DNA of 64,000 nt from Panagrolaimus kolymaensis (taxonomy: Eukaryota; Nematoda; Chromadorea; Rhabditida; Panagrolaimidae): NCBI GenBank assembly GCA_028622995.1, contig JAJQJQ010000009.1, positions 4,712,001 to 4,776,000 on the forward strand. The letters run 5' to 3'. Shown here piece by piece: positions 1 to 11,005 of the stretch. The position numbers and the translations under genes were made by a program. The number at the start of each line of letters is the position of its first letter. Within the stretch, counting starts at the first letter, position 1. The notes beneath the pieces were generated by a model, which did not search any database, was not told the origin of the DNA, and saw nothing but the letters and a program-made list of their open reading frames with translations.

Positions 1-505
1 TGTATGAAACAAGTTTATTTTAATTAAAACATTTATTAACAATATGTATTAACAATTACATTAAATTCAACAAAAATTGAAAAAAATCTAAATTCTAATC
101 AACTTTAAAAAATAAACAGAATCTTTCACTTTTGATATATCCAACTCACCAAATTCGAAATCAGCAGTTAACGATTGTATGAATTTGCTTGATTCTTCTT
201 CATTCCCTTTTCCTATAAGCTTTGGTGGAAGACAATGTTTTCGTAGTTCTTAAAAAATGAATCTTTATAAAAGACAAAACACGGATGAAAACATACCTCG
301 GCTAATTGTGTAAAAACCATAAAAAGTAGCATACAGTACTCCTTTGTGTGCAATGTTTGACAAAAAATGAATAAAAAGACAAATTCGAGAGAGCGAGAAA
401 AAGCCTAAAGCCTATTTTTTGTTCTTCGAAAATTTTCTTTTTCTTTTCGTCTTCAAAAAAGTTGTTGCAAAAAAACTGTTGCACTTTTACTAACTTTTTT
501 TAAAT

Positions 506-1052
506 ATGAACTGTCTCAAATCTTTCACTTGCTGCTTTTCTAATTCGAACTCTCATTGTGATGAACCTGAAGAAGTTCTTTTAACTGCTACAGATAATGA
601 CGTACAAAAATTGAAAACTGAGGTATGTCTTATAATGCTTTTTATCGAAATAATTTCGACATTTCAGGTTAATCAACTTCAACGTGGTCTTGCTAGTGCA
701 TGTGGTCTAATCGAAGCACTCACTAAAGAAATGATCTCCATTCGCCGCATGTATGATGATATTCAAAAGCTTCGAGAAGCTTTAAAAAATGTTTCAGCAT
801 TAAGTGCAGGCAATCGTGTAAATCTTGTAAGTCTTTCTTTTTCTACTGTCAATTGATTTACTCTGCTTTTTTTAGGTTGATTCCATTGATCGATTGTTAC
901 CCGAATTCAACACCATGCCTAACACTTCATCTGCTGATTCAATTTGGAATGAACTTGGAACCATGAGTCGATATCCTGCTGAAGATTTACAACAATCGGA
1001 ATTGGATGATGAGGTTGATCGAATTGTTGACGAAGCTGATGGAGCTCAGTAA
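506..1052 (+). CDS. Small coiled-coil protein, function unknown (copy 1)
   Basis: Three exons, 506-622, 668-826 and 876-1052, with 46- and 49-bp introns bounded by GTATG...TTTCAG and GTAAG...TTTTAG; all joins keep frame and give 150 residues. The N-terminus is Cys-rich (MNCLKSFTCC); the middle (about residues 40-95) is helical and coiled-coil-like with heptad-spaced Leu/Ile (QLQRGLASACGLIEALTKEM); the C-terminus is acidic (DDEVDRIVDEADGAQ). There is no signal peptide or membrane segment. I do not recognise the family; a subunit of a small coiled-coil trafficking complex is only a guess. An identical copy lies at 12,233-12,779. Confidence 0.8.
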
Positions 1053-1404
1053 ACTTAAAAACTTTTGTATTTTTGTATCTGTAATATTTATTTAACCACG
1101 TGATTATTTTGTATCTGTATACTTTTTATGCAATAAATAATTCTGTCTACTTTTGTTTCGATTTTACAGAGCTTGCTACAACAAAATCCTTTTCTAACAA
1201 TAAATCATTAAGAAATGCAAGCCATTAGTAAAGAGATGTGCAACAAAAATCTCAATCAAAAGAATCCCCAAAATCACAAAAAAGTATGTCCACAAAGATA
1301 AATCATTAAATATGCTTTATTTTTTTGCTTTGCATTTGACATTTGATATTAGATGTTAGACATTAGGCATTTGAAAATTTGATCAGACTAATAACCAGTG
1401 AAAA
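1053..1404. other. Intergenic, convergent 3' ends
   Basis: AT-rich spacer between the 3' end of the plus-strand coiled-coil gene and the 3' end of the minus-strand membrane-protein gene. AATAAA-like polyadenylation motifs occur near 1133 (plus). Nothing else seen. The same spacer recurs at 12,780-13,131. Confidence 0.6.
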
Positions 1405-1900
1405 CTAAGCAGGAGGAGGAGGAGGAGCATCACCACCAACAGCGACATCTTCATAGTTGTCTCCACCATCTTCTTTCTTTTCTTGAGTTTTGGGTTGCGC
1501 AGCAGATTTTTCATCTTTCGTTTTTTCTCCAGGTGGCTTTTCATCTTTCTTCTCTTCGCCAACTTTTTCATCTTTCTTATCTTTTGCAGGTTCAGGTGTT
1601 TTAGCATCGTTTTTAGCACCAGCGGGAGTACCAGCAGCAGCAGATGGAGGAGGTGGAGCACCATTAACTGAAACAGGAGCAGCACCATTTGGAGGGATAG
1701 CAGCTGATGTACCATTACCACCACCAGCAGGAGGAGCCTTCTTTTTGAGAACTTTGCATTGGAACAAGATTGATACGGCAATAACAGTTTGTAGAGTTAG
1801 TGTGACTGAAGCGAATAGAACACCCTGAAGAAAAAAAGAAAGTTAAAATGAAGGAAAACCATTAAAAAAAACATACCAAATTCATGTCGAATAGCGCCAT
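1405..1900 (-). CDS. Single-pass membrane protein with Pro/Ala/Lys-rich tail (copy 1)
   Basis: Two exons: 1900-1877 (MALFDMNL) and 1824-1405, with a 52-bp intron (GTATG...TTCTTCAG). The product begins with a hydrophobic stretch of about 25 residues (GVLFASVTLTLQTVIAVSIL) followed by a basic stop-transfer (KVLKKK) and a low-complexity tail with Pro/Ala blocks (PPPPSAAAGTPAGA), Lys/Asp/Glu blocks (KDEKVGEEKKDEK) and a closing DAPPPPPA. It is predicted to be a signal-anchored protein with a disordered charged tail. The family is not recognised. The open frames on the other strand here are compositional shadows. The second copy is at 13,132-13,627. Confidence 0.78.
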
Positions 1901-2379
1901 TTGTTGTTGAAATTAGTTTGAAGACGATCAGATCAGGCAGGATGAGTAAGCAGCGTTCAATGTGACGAGGCCGTGGATGTGAACGACGAATAAAGCATAT
2001 TTGATGAAACGATTGTCCTTTTATACTGATTGAAAGGAATGAATATTTTTCTATGCAAATTAACACATTTTCTAAAAGTTGGATGTAAGAAAGAGAAAAT
2101 GAAGAAACATCAAGAAAATTTTTGGGTAAGAAATCATGGGAAGCAATAACAATAGAGACAAGCTGCCAATTGATGATTAGATGATTACAAAGCTTTCTGT
2201 AACAAACGTCTTGCAAAATAATTATGTTAGGGTAATACTAAAATGCTTTTATGTTATTAGTCTTTCTCATTAATCACTCCTACAAAAAACCTTTGATTGA
2301 AAACATTACAAAATAAATATGTTTATTTAGTCACCGTATTCTACAAGCTAAAATCAAAAATTTGCACATATAAAAAAAT
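1901..2379. other. Intergenic spacer
   Basis: About 480 bp between the start of the membrane-protein gene and the 3' end of nft-1, both on the minus strand, so it should hold the promoter and leader of the former. The open frame on the minus strand near 1797-2216 has no family likeness and overlaps the real first exon. No other structure seen; repeated at 13,628-14,106. Confidence 0.5.
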
Positions 2380-4017
2380 CTAAGGATAAAGAAGTTTTCG
2401 ATATATTGCAGCCTCTTCAGCCATTTGTTCAGGAGTTTGTTGAGGTCGTTTAGTTTCGTGTTCAGCAAGTTCTTTATACATATTATCGGTATCGTCTCCA
2501 AAGTCTTTATGTCTTCGTGGAATAATATGGACATGAACATGAGGAACAGTTTGACCAGCATCTGGACCATTTTGAATTGCAACATTACTTGATTCGGCTT
2601 TATGATGACCAAGTACAGCAGAAGAAACAATTTGAACTGTATTGAAAAGGTCAGCATTTTCGGCAGGTGTTAAATCCTTGATTGATGAAACTACACGATA
2701 AGGTGAAACTAGTACATCTGAAACATAAGAAAGATTCATAAATGAGTTAAAGAAAATAAAGAAACATACGTCCACGAACCAATGGATGCAAGTTTGTAAA
2801 AGCAAAGCTCAGTCGTGATCGGTAAAATATGGATGCAGCAGGGACCATTTTATCACCAAATTTAGCGTCTCCTCCAGTTTCGGTTGAAAATTTTTGTTTG
2901 TAATAAGTTGTGTAAAGATCACCACGTCGATCACCAATCATATTTAATCCTTGTCGAACTTCTTTAACATAGTTTAAATCAATTTCAGCAAAGCAAAGTC
3001 CTTCTTTATCAGTGCATTGAGCCACAACTTTGCCATAAGGATCAACAATCATAGCATGTCCATACGAATTTCGAGTATCATTGTGTTTACCATATTGAGC
3101 AGAAGCAACTACATAACATTGTGTTTCAATAGCGCGAGCACGTAAGAGAATCTAAAAAAAAGATTGGACTATTATTACAAATGACAAAAAAAGAAAGAAA
3201 GAGAAGTTTGTAGGTACACCACATCTCGATTACAAAGGAACACTTTATTTTTACAAATAGATGATTGTGTGAAACTTCGATGCACAATTTAGTTCGAAAA
3301 TGTGTTTATCACTAACCTCCCAATGAGCCATTCCAGTTGGTACAGTAAAAGCAGCAGGAAATGTCAAAATATCAGCTCCAGCTTGACGATGAAACCAACT
3401 TAATTCAGGAAATCTAACATCATAACAAATATTCAGTCCAATTTTACCAACTGGAGTTTCAACGGGATCGTGCAATTCATTTCCAGCTGAAGAAAATTCA
3501 CGTTCAAGTAAGCGCACTTTTGGAGTATCGATATTGAATTGATGGAGCTTATCATATTGAACAATCACTTTTCCATTGTCATCAATAATGAGATGAGTAT
3601 TTGCTGGTAGAATATCATCTGATTTCTGAAAAGTTTGAGGATAACTTGAACGAGAAAAAAAGGAAAGTTTACTCGATTGTGAAAACCTCCAACAGAAATC
3701 CACATTTTATAATTCTCTGCCATTTCACGAAAAGATTTGATAAAATCGCCAGTGATTGGTTCAGCAAACTTTAAAGCTTCTTCTTTTGATCGTCCAACAT
3801 AGTCAGAACATTCAGGAAAGAAAATCATCTAAAAACAAGCAAGTAAAATTGAGAAATTGAAAGAACACTGTACCTTACAACCATAATTCTTTGCTTGTGC
3901 AATAAATTCGTGACATTTTTCAATGTTTCTCGTTTTATCATGAGTATTTGTTAATTGGCACACAGCAATCAATGGATTTGCTACAACTTGACGAAGAGCT
4001 CGTTGAGTTTGCATCAT
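2380..4017 (-). CDS. nft-1: NitFhit: nitrilase-HIT fusion protein (copy 1)
   Basis: Fusion of a carbon-nitrogen hydrolase (Nit) domain with a C-terminal HIT domain (Fhit). The Fhit half should hydrolyse diadenosine polyphosphates; Nit1-type enzymes repair deaminated glutathione. Exons run from MMQTQRALRQ at 4017 through several short introns to the stop at 2380, roughly 430-440 residues. The Nit triad is visible: Glu in FFPECSDYVG, Lys in YDKLHQFNI and Cys in LNICYDVRFPELSW. The HIT motif is HVHVHIIPR, with the family's upstream QNGPDAGQTVPH. The Nit-Fhit fusion is typical of flies and nematodes (C. elegans nft-1), and length and order fit. The second copy at 14,107-15,744 also appears intact. 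Confidence 0.95.
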
Positions 4018-4248
4018 CTTTAAAAAGCTTCATGCATAAAGTCATTGTCAGTAAAAAACGTTGAAGTACTAGTTGCAGTATGTAACTGTAGTGAAAATTA
4101 AGAGAAATGGAGTCGTTAATAAGCTTTATACAATCAAAATACGAAACAATTAATGAAATATATCAGCTACAAAATTCAATAACTTTACAACTAAATCAAA
4201 TAATACATCATCAAACATAAACTTTATCTACTATCAAAATGCTAAGAT

Positions 4249-5225
4249 TCAAGTTTCTTTAGTATTCGATTTTTTACGGAGCGAATGAGATGCAGGAGTT
4301 TTAGGATGACGAGCAGCAACACTTGCTAAACGACGTTCATTCAATTTGCGAACCATAAGTTCATATTTTTCATATTTCGTTCTGACACCATATTCAACTT
4401 CTTTGGCAATTTTAAGTTTTCCCATTCGACGAAGAACATTAAAAGTAAGTTTAATACCAGCTAAAGATGTTGCATAACGAAGAGGAGTAGCAATCTAAAA
4501 TGCTAATCGTTTACAGAAACATCATTAAAGGAATGACAAACTTTGTATAAAATTAAAGCAACGACTAATTCTCCTGCAGCTTCAGGAACATTTTGAACTT
4601 TTTCAATCAAAAATGCAGGAGTATGAAGGACTTTAAGCAGAGCAATAACATCAATACCACTAAAAACGCACAATGTAAGAAGTAAAGAACACATATGAAA
4701 AGTCAAAGCCTTACCTTCTTACTGTTAAAAATAATACTCCTAACCAAATAGTACAAACAGTCATATGGACAGGCACAGCAATATACCAGTATCTCTTGAA
4801 GTAAAATTTGAATTTGGCAAATAAACCTTCTGGTTTTTCTTCCTGAAAGAAATATGTACATTAACAAAAGCAAGTCATCATTGAAACATACAGCATGCTG
4901 ATGAGCAATTTCTTTTTGCTTTTGTTCTTTTTCTTCTGGTGACATAGAAATTTTGAAGTTTGTAAATCTTCCAAATCGATCTTTCTATAATATTAACATC
5001 ATAAGTTTATCACAAAATGTTAGTACTTACCTTGGAATCATTAGGATGATCTGTTCCACTTGGAGTCGTTGTTGATAGCCATCGTACATCATTATGTTTG
5101 AGAATTGCATCATTCCTAATTGAAGGTTTTAATTGAAGAATCGTGCAGCATGATACTCGTTGAATACTGGATGCTTTTTGAATACTGCTAAATCTGATGA
5201 GTTGTATACATTGTCGAGAGAGCAT
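4249..5225 (-). CDS. FAM210-like (DUF1279) mitochondrial membrane protein, intact copy
   Basis: Five exons from ATG at 5225 to TGA at 4249, joined by short introns (GTAAG...CTTTCAG types). The N-terminus is an Arg/Ser-rich mitochondrial presequence (MLSRQCIQLIRFSSIQ). A charged linker (MSPEEKEQKQKEIAHQHA) precedes the DUF1279 core: FKRYWYIAVPVHMTVCTIWLG, a membrane segment, then SGIDVIALL, PEAAGELVVALILYK and PLRYATSLAGIKLTF. The end is a basic helix (KEVEYGVRTKYEKYELMVRKL) and a Ser/Lys tail. FAM210A/B proteins act in the inner mitochondrial membrane. This is the only intact copy in the window: in copy 2 the segment matching 4414-4960 is missing and replaced by a retroelement. Confidence 0.9.
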
Positions 5226-5856
5226 CTCTAAAAATAGTTTCAGATAAAAATTTTGTTTTTGTCATCAAAAATATGTGATAAGCACTGGAAACTCGAGAAC
5301 CACGAAAGAAAAACTGCTTGTACGCGTTCGATAATTAAAAAAGTTTATGAAAAACGCTGAGGCAATAAATTAAAAGAATAATAACAAAAACCAGTAAAAA
5401 TATTTTAGAAACAAATTTTAGCAACAACCAAGTCTAATCAACAAAAAGCAGCAAACAAACAAACAAAAAATGCAAAAGTCTATGGCAATAATGTTTGGCG
5501 ATAAAACACCTAATACCAATAAACAACAAATGTTTTCGTAAAATTATGGTAAAAAAAGCACATTGAATTGATAAGGAAATTTTTAAAAGTTTTAAAATAG
5601 ACTCTTATTTAAATTTGTGCTTTAAAGTTAACACAAAAAAATGGGAGCAAAAAAGTGTACAATCATCGAAAAATGTTGGAAGTAAATCACGAAAATAAAT
5701 TTCAAAAAGTTTTTGACTTTCATTGGTTCAAATAAGTATTGCATTGGTGGATTGGATATTATTACACTATTATTATCTTCAAACATAACTGGATAAGAGA
5801 TTTACATTATTATTTTGTTTGCTTTAGACTTGATATATATAAAAAAGGCAGTGGAT
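5226..5856. other. Intergenic spacer
   Basis: About 630 bp upstream of the FAM210-like gene and downstream of TRAP-delta, both on the minus strand. AT-rich with A-runs; presumably the FAM210 promoter region. No coding potential or repeat seen. The same sequence follows the broken copy at 23,590-24,220. Confidence 0.5.
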
Positions 5857-6445
5857 TTAAGATTTGACTTGATTTCTGAGGGTAACGGCAAAATAAGCAA
5901 CTCCAAGGGAAAGAACAGTTACGAATGATTCGGCATAGAAGAAACGATTGTATGAGATTCCCTGTAACAATTATTTATGTTTAAAAACTTTTCTAATAAA
6001 TTGTGGATAAACATACGCTGTGGTATTGTTGAATAGTGAAAAGAGGTTTAACTGAAGCTCCATCACGTTGGTAAGCGGCATATTTTTCATCATCGTAAAT
6101 ATGGATATCAAAGGTTTGAGATCCTGAATCAGCATGTTCAAGTTGCCATGAAACTTGGAATTTGGAAGTTTCTTCTGATTGTGCTACTTGGTAAGCATTG
6201 CCATTGATAACGGCATAGAAAGAAGCATCCTAAAGGAAAAGTTGTTGGGTGATAATTATTTTTAAGTTAAAATTTACTCTAATTGGAGCATCACATTGTA
6301 AACTGTATTCAACAATGTAGGTAGTTTTGAAATGGAAGAATCCATCGGTGGTGGAAAAGCCAGTATGTGACCATTTAGGTGATCCACATGAGAAAGCTGA
6401 AGCTGCAGCAATTCCAACTAACAACAATAAAGCTTTGAAAAGCAT
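5857..6445 (-). CDS. trap-4: Translocon-associated protein subunit delta (SSR4), copy 1
   Basis: Subunit of the TRAP complex that sits beside the Sec61 channel in the ER membrane. Three exons run from ATG at 6445 to TAA at 5857. It begins with a signal peptide (MLFKALLLLVGIAAASAFSC), then a lumenal beta-sandwich domain with Cys residues in FSCGSPKW and YSLQCDAPI that can form the family's disulfide, the segments FQVSWQLEHADSGSQTFDIHIY and FTIQQYHSV, and a C-terminal membrane anchor (FFYAESFVTVLSLGVAYFAV) ending in a short basic tail (RNQVKS). Length of about 170 residues fits the family. The C. elegans orthologue, as I recall, is Y56A3A.21. The second copy is at 24,221-24,809. Confidence 0.92.
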
Positions 6446-7314
6446 TTTGTATTCGACCTGAAAAGTTTAAAATATTTAATTAATTAATTTATGAGTTTTT
6501 TTGAGAAAAGGTGAATCCAAAGTCGTTTGAAAGGCATCCAACTGGCATTTTTGGAGTTCATTTTTTTTCCAAACTGATTGCATTGGTCGCACATCAACAA
6601 ATAATGTCGACACTACAAACATCAATATGTACGGTGAGTGCAGTCTTTGGTGGATGAATAAATCGCGTTAAGATCGTTGCATTTAATTGCACCTTTTTTT
6701 ATGAATATTAATTTAGTTTATTGAGTTTTAAAACTTATAAAAAGATTGATCAATCAAAAATATATTATAAATTTGAAAGCATAATGGCACAAATGCATTT
6801 CACAAGTTTTGAACAAGTTTAGTCTGAAAGCATAAAAGAGCCAAATTCGGATTTAATTAAATATCTTGAGTGATGATTAATGGAGGCATAGAATGATGAG
6901 CTTGCAATTATTTCATTAGGAAAATATTTCATCCGCTTTCGATTATGGCACAGACCAAAAAATGTAAAATGGAAAAACATTAATCGCTTGCATGAATTCA
7001 GTTTTAAAAAAATCGAAAGAAAAGCATTAGTGTAATTCCATCTAATTTTCTATCCTTTTGCTTATAAGCATGAAACAACTAAAGTTAATTGAATCATAAT
7101 CATTGCATTATCAATAATAAAATTTGAAGTTCAACAAAAGCTTATCGTAAAAAAGCTTTTTTTATTTACACTCAACAATTTCTAATTCGAGCAAATGTTT
7201 GGTGAATGGAGGTTCAAACGCCAAATAAAAACACCCATAAAATGTTTTTTGATCATTCCTTTGAAATTTCTTTTTCCAATAAATTTTGTTTTTCAATCTT
7301 CATATTTTTTTAGG
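6446..7314. other. Divergent intergenic region (TRAP-delta / ZNF593)
   Basis: About 870 bp between two divergently transcribed genes, so it should hold both promoters. AT-rich. A pyrimidine tract ending in TTTTTTTTAG occurs at about 7303-7313, two bases before the ZNF593 start, and looks like a trans-splice acceptor. No gene seen. Repeated at 24,810-25,678. Confidence 0.5.
7311..7313 (+). promoter_or_regulatory. Probable trans-splice acceptor before ZNF593
   Basis: A T-run ending in TAG sits one base upstream of the ZNF593 ATG. In nematodes, spliced-leader addition at such a site gives a very short leader. A 5'-UTR intron would look the same. Similar acceptors precede the bS18m gene (TTTTCAG at 31,830-31,836), the second GPCR (CTTCATAG ending 46,567), the small heat-shock gene (TTTATAG ending 59,078) and the multi-pass protein (TTTTTTCAG ending about 62,311). 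Confidence 0.45.
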
Positions 7315-7708
7315 ATGCCTCGTTATCATATTCAATCAAATAAAGTTCGTAAGCGTAAAGCTAAAGATCTCGATGAAATACAAGAAGATATGAAACCTGA
7401 AAAGATGGCCAAAAAGCTTACAGCTGAAGAAGCTTATGATCTTCCTGGAAATGGTGAATTTCATTGTGTACCTTGTGTTCGATATTTCGTTAGTGATGAT
7501 GCTTTTCAACGACATATAAAATCAAATCGTAAGTCTTTAAACGCTACTATTGTAATATTTGTAAAGTTTTATTGTTTCAGCTCATAAACGTCAAATGAAA
7601 CGTCTCAAAGTGCCTGCATATACTCAAGTTGAAGCTGATCTTGCTGGTGGAGTTGGTCGTGCTGAAGTATCTAAACCTGTTAAATCTGAGCCAGCTTTAG
7701 AAGTTTAA
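7315..7708 (+). CDS. ZNF593/BUD20-like zinc-finger protein, copy 1
   Basis: Small nucleolar zinc-finger protein of the ZNF593/Bud20 family, involved in export and maturation of pre-60S ribosomes. Exons 7315-7528 and 7581-7708 with a 52-bp intron inside the zinc finger. The product starts MPRYHIQSNKVRKRK (basic), continues through LDEIQEDM and LPGNGEFHCVPCVRYF, with finger Cys-x2-Cys and His in FQRHIKSN plus His after the splice (PHKRQMKRLK), and ends with PAYTQVEADLAGG and a short tail (about 113 residues). The ATG at 7315 is chosen because it fits the family N-terminus and follows a TTTTTAG acceptor by one base; an upstream in-frame start would pre-empt that acceptor. The second copy is at 25,679-26,072. 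Confidence 0.93.
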
Positions 7709-7876
7709 TAATGTTTGTTAAATATATTTGTTTACTTTTTGTTGATTTTTACGTTATAAAAACTATGTAACAACTTTGTCTCTTTATTATTCACAAACCG
7801 TTTCATCGGAGTATCGCTCTTTTTTACTACTTTCAACAACTTTGTGTTATTACTTACTCACATAAATTTTTAAAGA

Positions 7877-8491
7877 ATGCTGAAACAACAACGGAGTTTA
7901 TGGGTGACATTAAGCCGGAATTATGCGAGCAAACAAGAAGACGATGTTCCATCAAAACTTCGTAGCATTTATGAACATGCTAAAGCTGAAGTGAATAAAA
8001 TGCCATTGACTCATCGAGTAAAACCTCGTGGAGTTTTCACCAATTATGAAATGAATTTGAGAAATATTGGAGTTTATGGATTTGATTATGATTACACTTT
8101 AGCTGTATATACTAAAAACTTAAATACCCTTGTTTACAATTGCACATTGAAAAGACTTGTAAAAGATTTAAAGTATCCCAGAGCATTGCTTGAAATTACT
8201 CCTGATTTAGCTTTTGCTATTCGAGGGCTTCATTACGATGTTGAAAATTGTGTTTTGCTTAAAGTTGATGCTTACAACCAAATTCAGCGAGGAACTGTAT
8301 ATCGAGGAAAACGAAAATTAACTGATGACGAAGTTAAAGAACTTTATGGAGATTTCGCTGTTCCTCACAACAAAGGAAAAAACTTGCCACAACTTATTGA
8401 TTTATTTAGTTTACCATGGGCGGGATTACTTTCAAGAATCGTACAATATTTTGATGATAAAAAGCTTTCATTTGATCCAGTTTCTCGATGA
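7877..8491 (+). pseudogene. NT5DC 5'-nucleotidase-like gene, truncated at the duplication junction
   Basis: Identical to the first 610 bp of the intact gene at 26,241 as far as 8486, then fused to GRP94 sequence. The fusion reads one altered residue and stops (CGA TGA at 8486-8491), giving 204 codons instead of about 460. It retains the mitochondrial-type leader and haloacid-dehalogenase motif I (GFDYDYTLAVY, with the DxD pair) but lacks motif II (FIITNSPF) and the metal-binding GDH motif of the full gene, so it should not be catalytic. It may still be transcribed from the duplicated promoter. Confidence 0.93.
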
Positions 8492-8492
8492 A
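8480..8492 (+). other. Tandem-duplication breakpoint NT5DC::GRP94
   Basis: Copy 1 and copy 2 agree through 8486 (=26,850); from 8487 copy 1 reads GATGAATATTGC (Asp-Glu-Tyr-Cys of GRP94) and copy 2 continues NT5DC (TTTATGAAGATG). There is no filler DNA, and at most one to three bases of microhomology are possible. This fits end-joining or template switching between two exons about 11.7 kb apart. Confidence 0.9.
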
Positions 8493-9190
8493 TATTGCAT
8501 TCAAGCTATGCCAGATTTTGATGGAAAAAAATTCCAAAACGTTGCTAAAGAAGGTCTCAAACTTGATGATGGAGAAAAGGCTAAAGAACAACATGAAGCC
8601 CTTCAAAAAACGTTTGAACCTCTTACCAATTGGCTTAAAGAAACTGCACTTAAAGATAAGGTTAGTAATTATAAAATTTTTTGAAAAATAAAGATAAAAT
8701 AATTAATAAATTTTAGATTGAAAAAGCCGTTGTCTCTCAACGTCTTACCACTTCTCCATCCGCTCTTGTTGCTTCAGCTTATGGCTGGTCAGGAAATATG
8801 GAACGCATCATGAAATCTCAAGCTTATGCAAAAGCTCATGATCCCACCCAAGATTTCTATGCAAGTCAAAAGAAAACATTTGAAATAAATCCCCGCCATC
8901 CCGTTGTAAAAGAATTACTTCGTCGAGTGGAATCAAATAAAGATGATGAAAATGCAATTTACACCGCTCAACTTCTTTTCGATACTGCCACCCTTCGTTC
9001 AGGTTTTGTATTACAAGATCAAGTTGGATTTGCAGAACGAATTGAACAAGTTCTTCGTAAACATGTTGATTTAAGCATGGAAGAACAAGTTGATGATGAA
9101 CCTGAAATTGAAGAAACTCCTGAAGATGAACAAACTGAAGAAAAACCTGAAGAAGCCGTTGACGTGGAAGAGGAACACAGCGAACTTTAA
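8487..9190 (+). pseudogene. 3' fragment of ER HSP90 (GRP94/endoplasmin) gene
   Basis: C-terminal part of endoplasmin without its ATPase domain. It begins abruptly in the conserved segment [16 protein letters not shown], continues through [18 protein letters not shown] and [16 protein letters not shown], a 56-bp intron (8661-8716), and IEKAVVSQRLTTSPSALVAS and YGWSGNMERIMKSQA, which are HSP90 dimerisation-domain signatures. It ends in an acidic tail and HSEL, a KDEL-type ER-retention signal. It is out of frame with the NT5DC fragment joined at 8486. The complete gene is expected to lie left of base 1. Confidence 0.94.
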
Positions 9191-9907
9191 AAATTAAATT
9201 TTTATTAATTAATTATTATTTTTTGAAACACAGGTTTTTTATTTATTTATTAAAAATTTTAATAATAACGTGTTTTTCGTTAAAGTTGTGTGTTGTTCCA
9301 CTTAGGTCTCATTCTTTCTTTTTTTTCTTGAAACTTCTTACATATGTAAAACGTCGTAATTTATTATGCATTTCATCTTTGTTGTTTTTGTTGTATTTGT
9401 TTTTTATTTATTTATTGCTGATTGATATATGATTTTATTGGGTTTTATTATAAAAAAATAAATTATTACTTATACTTTAAACCTTCTCATGAATTCACTA
9501 TAAAAGTTTACATAGGCACATGGGCAGAAGAACTAACAAAATCACGCTAAAAATTTTTGGATCAACTCGACACAGTACCATCCTTAATGATCAATTAATG
9601 CAAGTTCAATAATTGTTATTGCTTTGACTTCGCCTTTCTTCAGCTCTCTCAATCTTTGGCATTTAACCCAACCCCAACCATTCTAAAAGAACTTTATAAA
9701 AAAATTTTGTGGTTAAAAAAGAGTGATTATAAAATCAATAAATCTCTTAAGCTATGTTTTTTCTGTCTATCTTATTAATATGCATTATTCACATACCTAT
9801 CCTCCAAAACTGTTTATTCTTCCTTGCTCTCCTTTTTTTTTGCCAAACTGTTATTGAGTTTATTTTTTTGTTTTTAAAATTTGAAATTCGTTAAGAATTA
9901 CCGAATT
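9191..9907. other. Intergenic spacer
   Basis: About 720 bp of AT-rich DNA between the GRP94 3' end and the F-box-like gene. Poly-T and TTTATTTATT runs; nothing else convincing. Confidence 0.45.
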
Positions 9908-11005
9908 ATGATTTTTGAAACTTTATTTTACAAAATAAAAAGCATTTTAAATACTAAAAAAGCTGAATCATCTTTATTACTCCCAATTTCAATTTATTCT
10001 AGTCCTCCTATTATTCAACACTTTTCGATTCCAGAAAACATTATTTTTTATATTGCAAAAAACCCAAAATCTCCAATGGTTTATAATAAACTCATTAAAA
10101 TTTGCAAATATTTTTATTTAAAACGCTCGATTTGTTCATTTCAAAGTATAAAGATGCAAAACAATCTCTGTGAAATAAAATATATTAATGGAATGGTTTA
10201 TTCTAAAAACTTTCTTGAAACACTACCAGTTAAAATTTGGATTTATGATAGCTTCACGACTGCCGATTTCAAATATATTTCCTCCTCTTTAGTTTCAAAA
10301 ATTTATCGATGTGATTTGACTCATTTATCTTTAGGGCAGCAAATATTAACATTTAACGAATTTAGAGTGCTGACTTCTGGTGGAAAAATTAGGAAATTTG
10401 TTTTTCACCAAACAGTTGTTAAGTATTATGGTAAGATTATTGTCCCAATGGAAGAAATCATTAAAAATCTTCCACGCCTTTTCATATTTTATTATTATTA
10501 TAAACCTGAAGAGAGAGGTGGGGAACATTCAATAACATGTAAAACAGCTGAAAAATTAGTTATGCTTCCACATTTTTCAAAAATAAATTGTTTTCTTCTT
10601 TTTGGTATCCCAGAAACATTTTATTTTGAAACATTTCTTTCAAAGGTAAGTAGTGTACAAAAATAGTTTATATTGAAAAGAATTATAATGATCAATGGTT
10701 AAAAAAAGAAAAAATATCGTGATACTTTTTTTCTCTAGATTCATTTAAAAGCTGTGGTTGTTCTGCATTTTGATGCTGGCATTTCCCAAAATTTTAAAAT
10801 CCGACTTGAAAATTATGTGGATGCCATACTTAAAGCTGGAATAAATCAAGTGAGAATTCCCATTATTCAATTTCAAGGCATGGACGATGAAAAATACGAA
10901 GCATTAAAAAAGCTGTTGTTAACTTCATATTATGTTAGAAATAAAGTAGCTCTTGATAAATGGATTATAGAACTTCAAGCCTATACTAATGATTTGAATA
11001 TATGA
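9908..11005 (+). CDS. F-box-like/LRR-like lineage-specific protein
   Basis: Two exons, 9908-10,645 and 10,739-11,005, with a 93-bp intron; about 334 residues. The first ATG is at 9908 (MIFETLFYKI). The architecture resembles the very large families in Panagrolaimus-type nematodes in which an F-box-like N-terminus is followed by irregular repeats; the signatures are NKLIKICKYFY near residue 60, VKIWIYDSFTTADFKYIS, KIYRCDLTHLSLGQQILTF and EEIIKNLPRLFIFYYYY. The family link is from memory and unproven. If it is an F-box protein it would act as a substrate adaptor for an SCF ubiquitin ligase. A first copy should lie left of the window. Confidence 0.65.

Noticed and set aside
1383..1828. Several overlapping open frames on both strands (and at 13,110-13,555)
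   Set aside because: Shadows of the Pro/Ala/Lys-rich tail of the minus-strand membrane protein; low complexity keeps all frames open.
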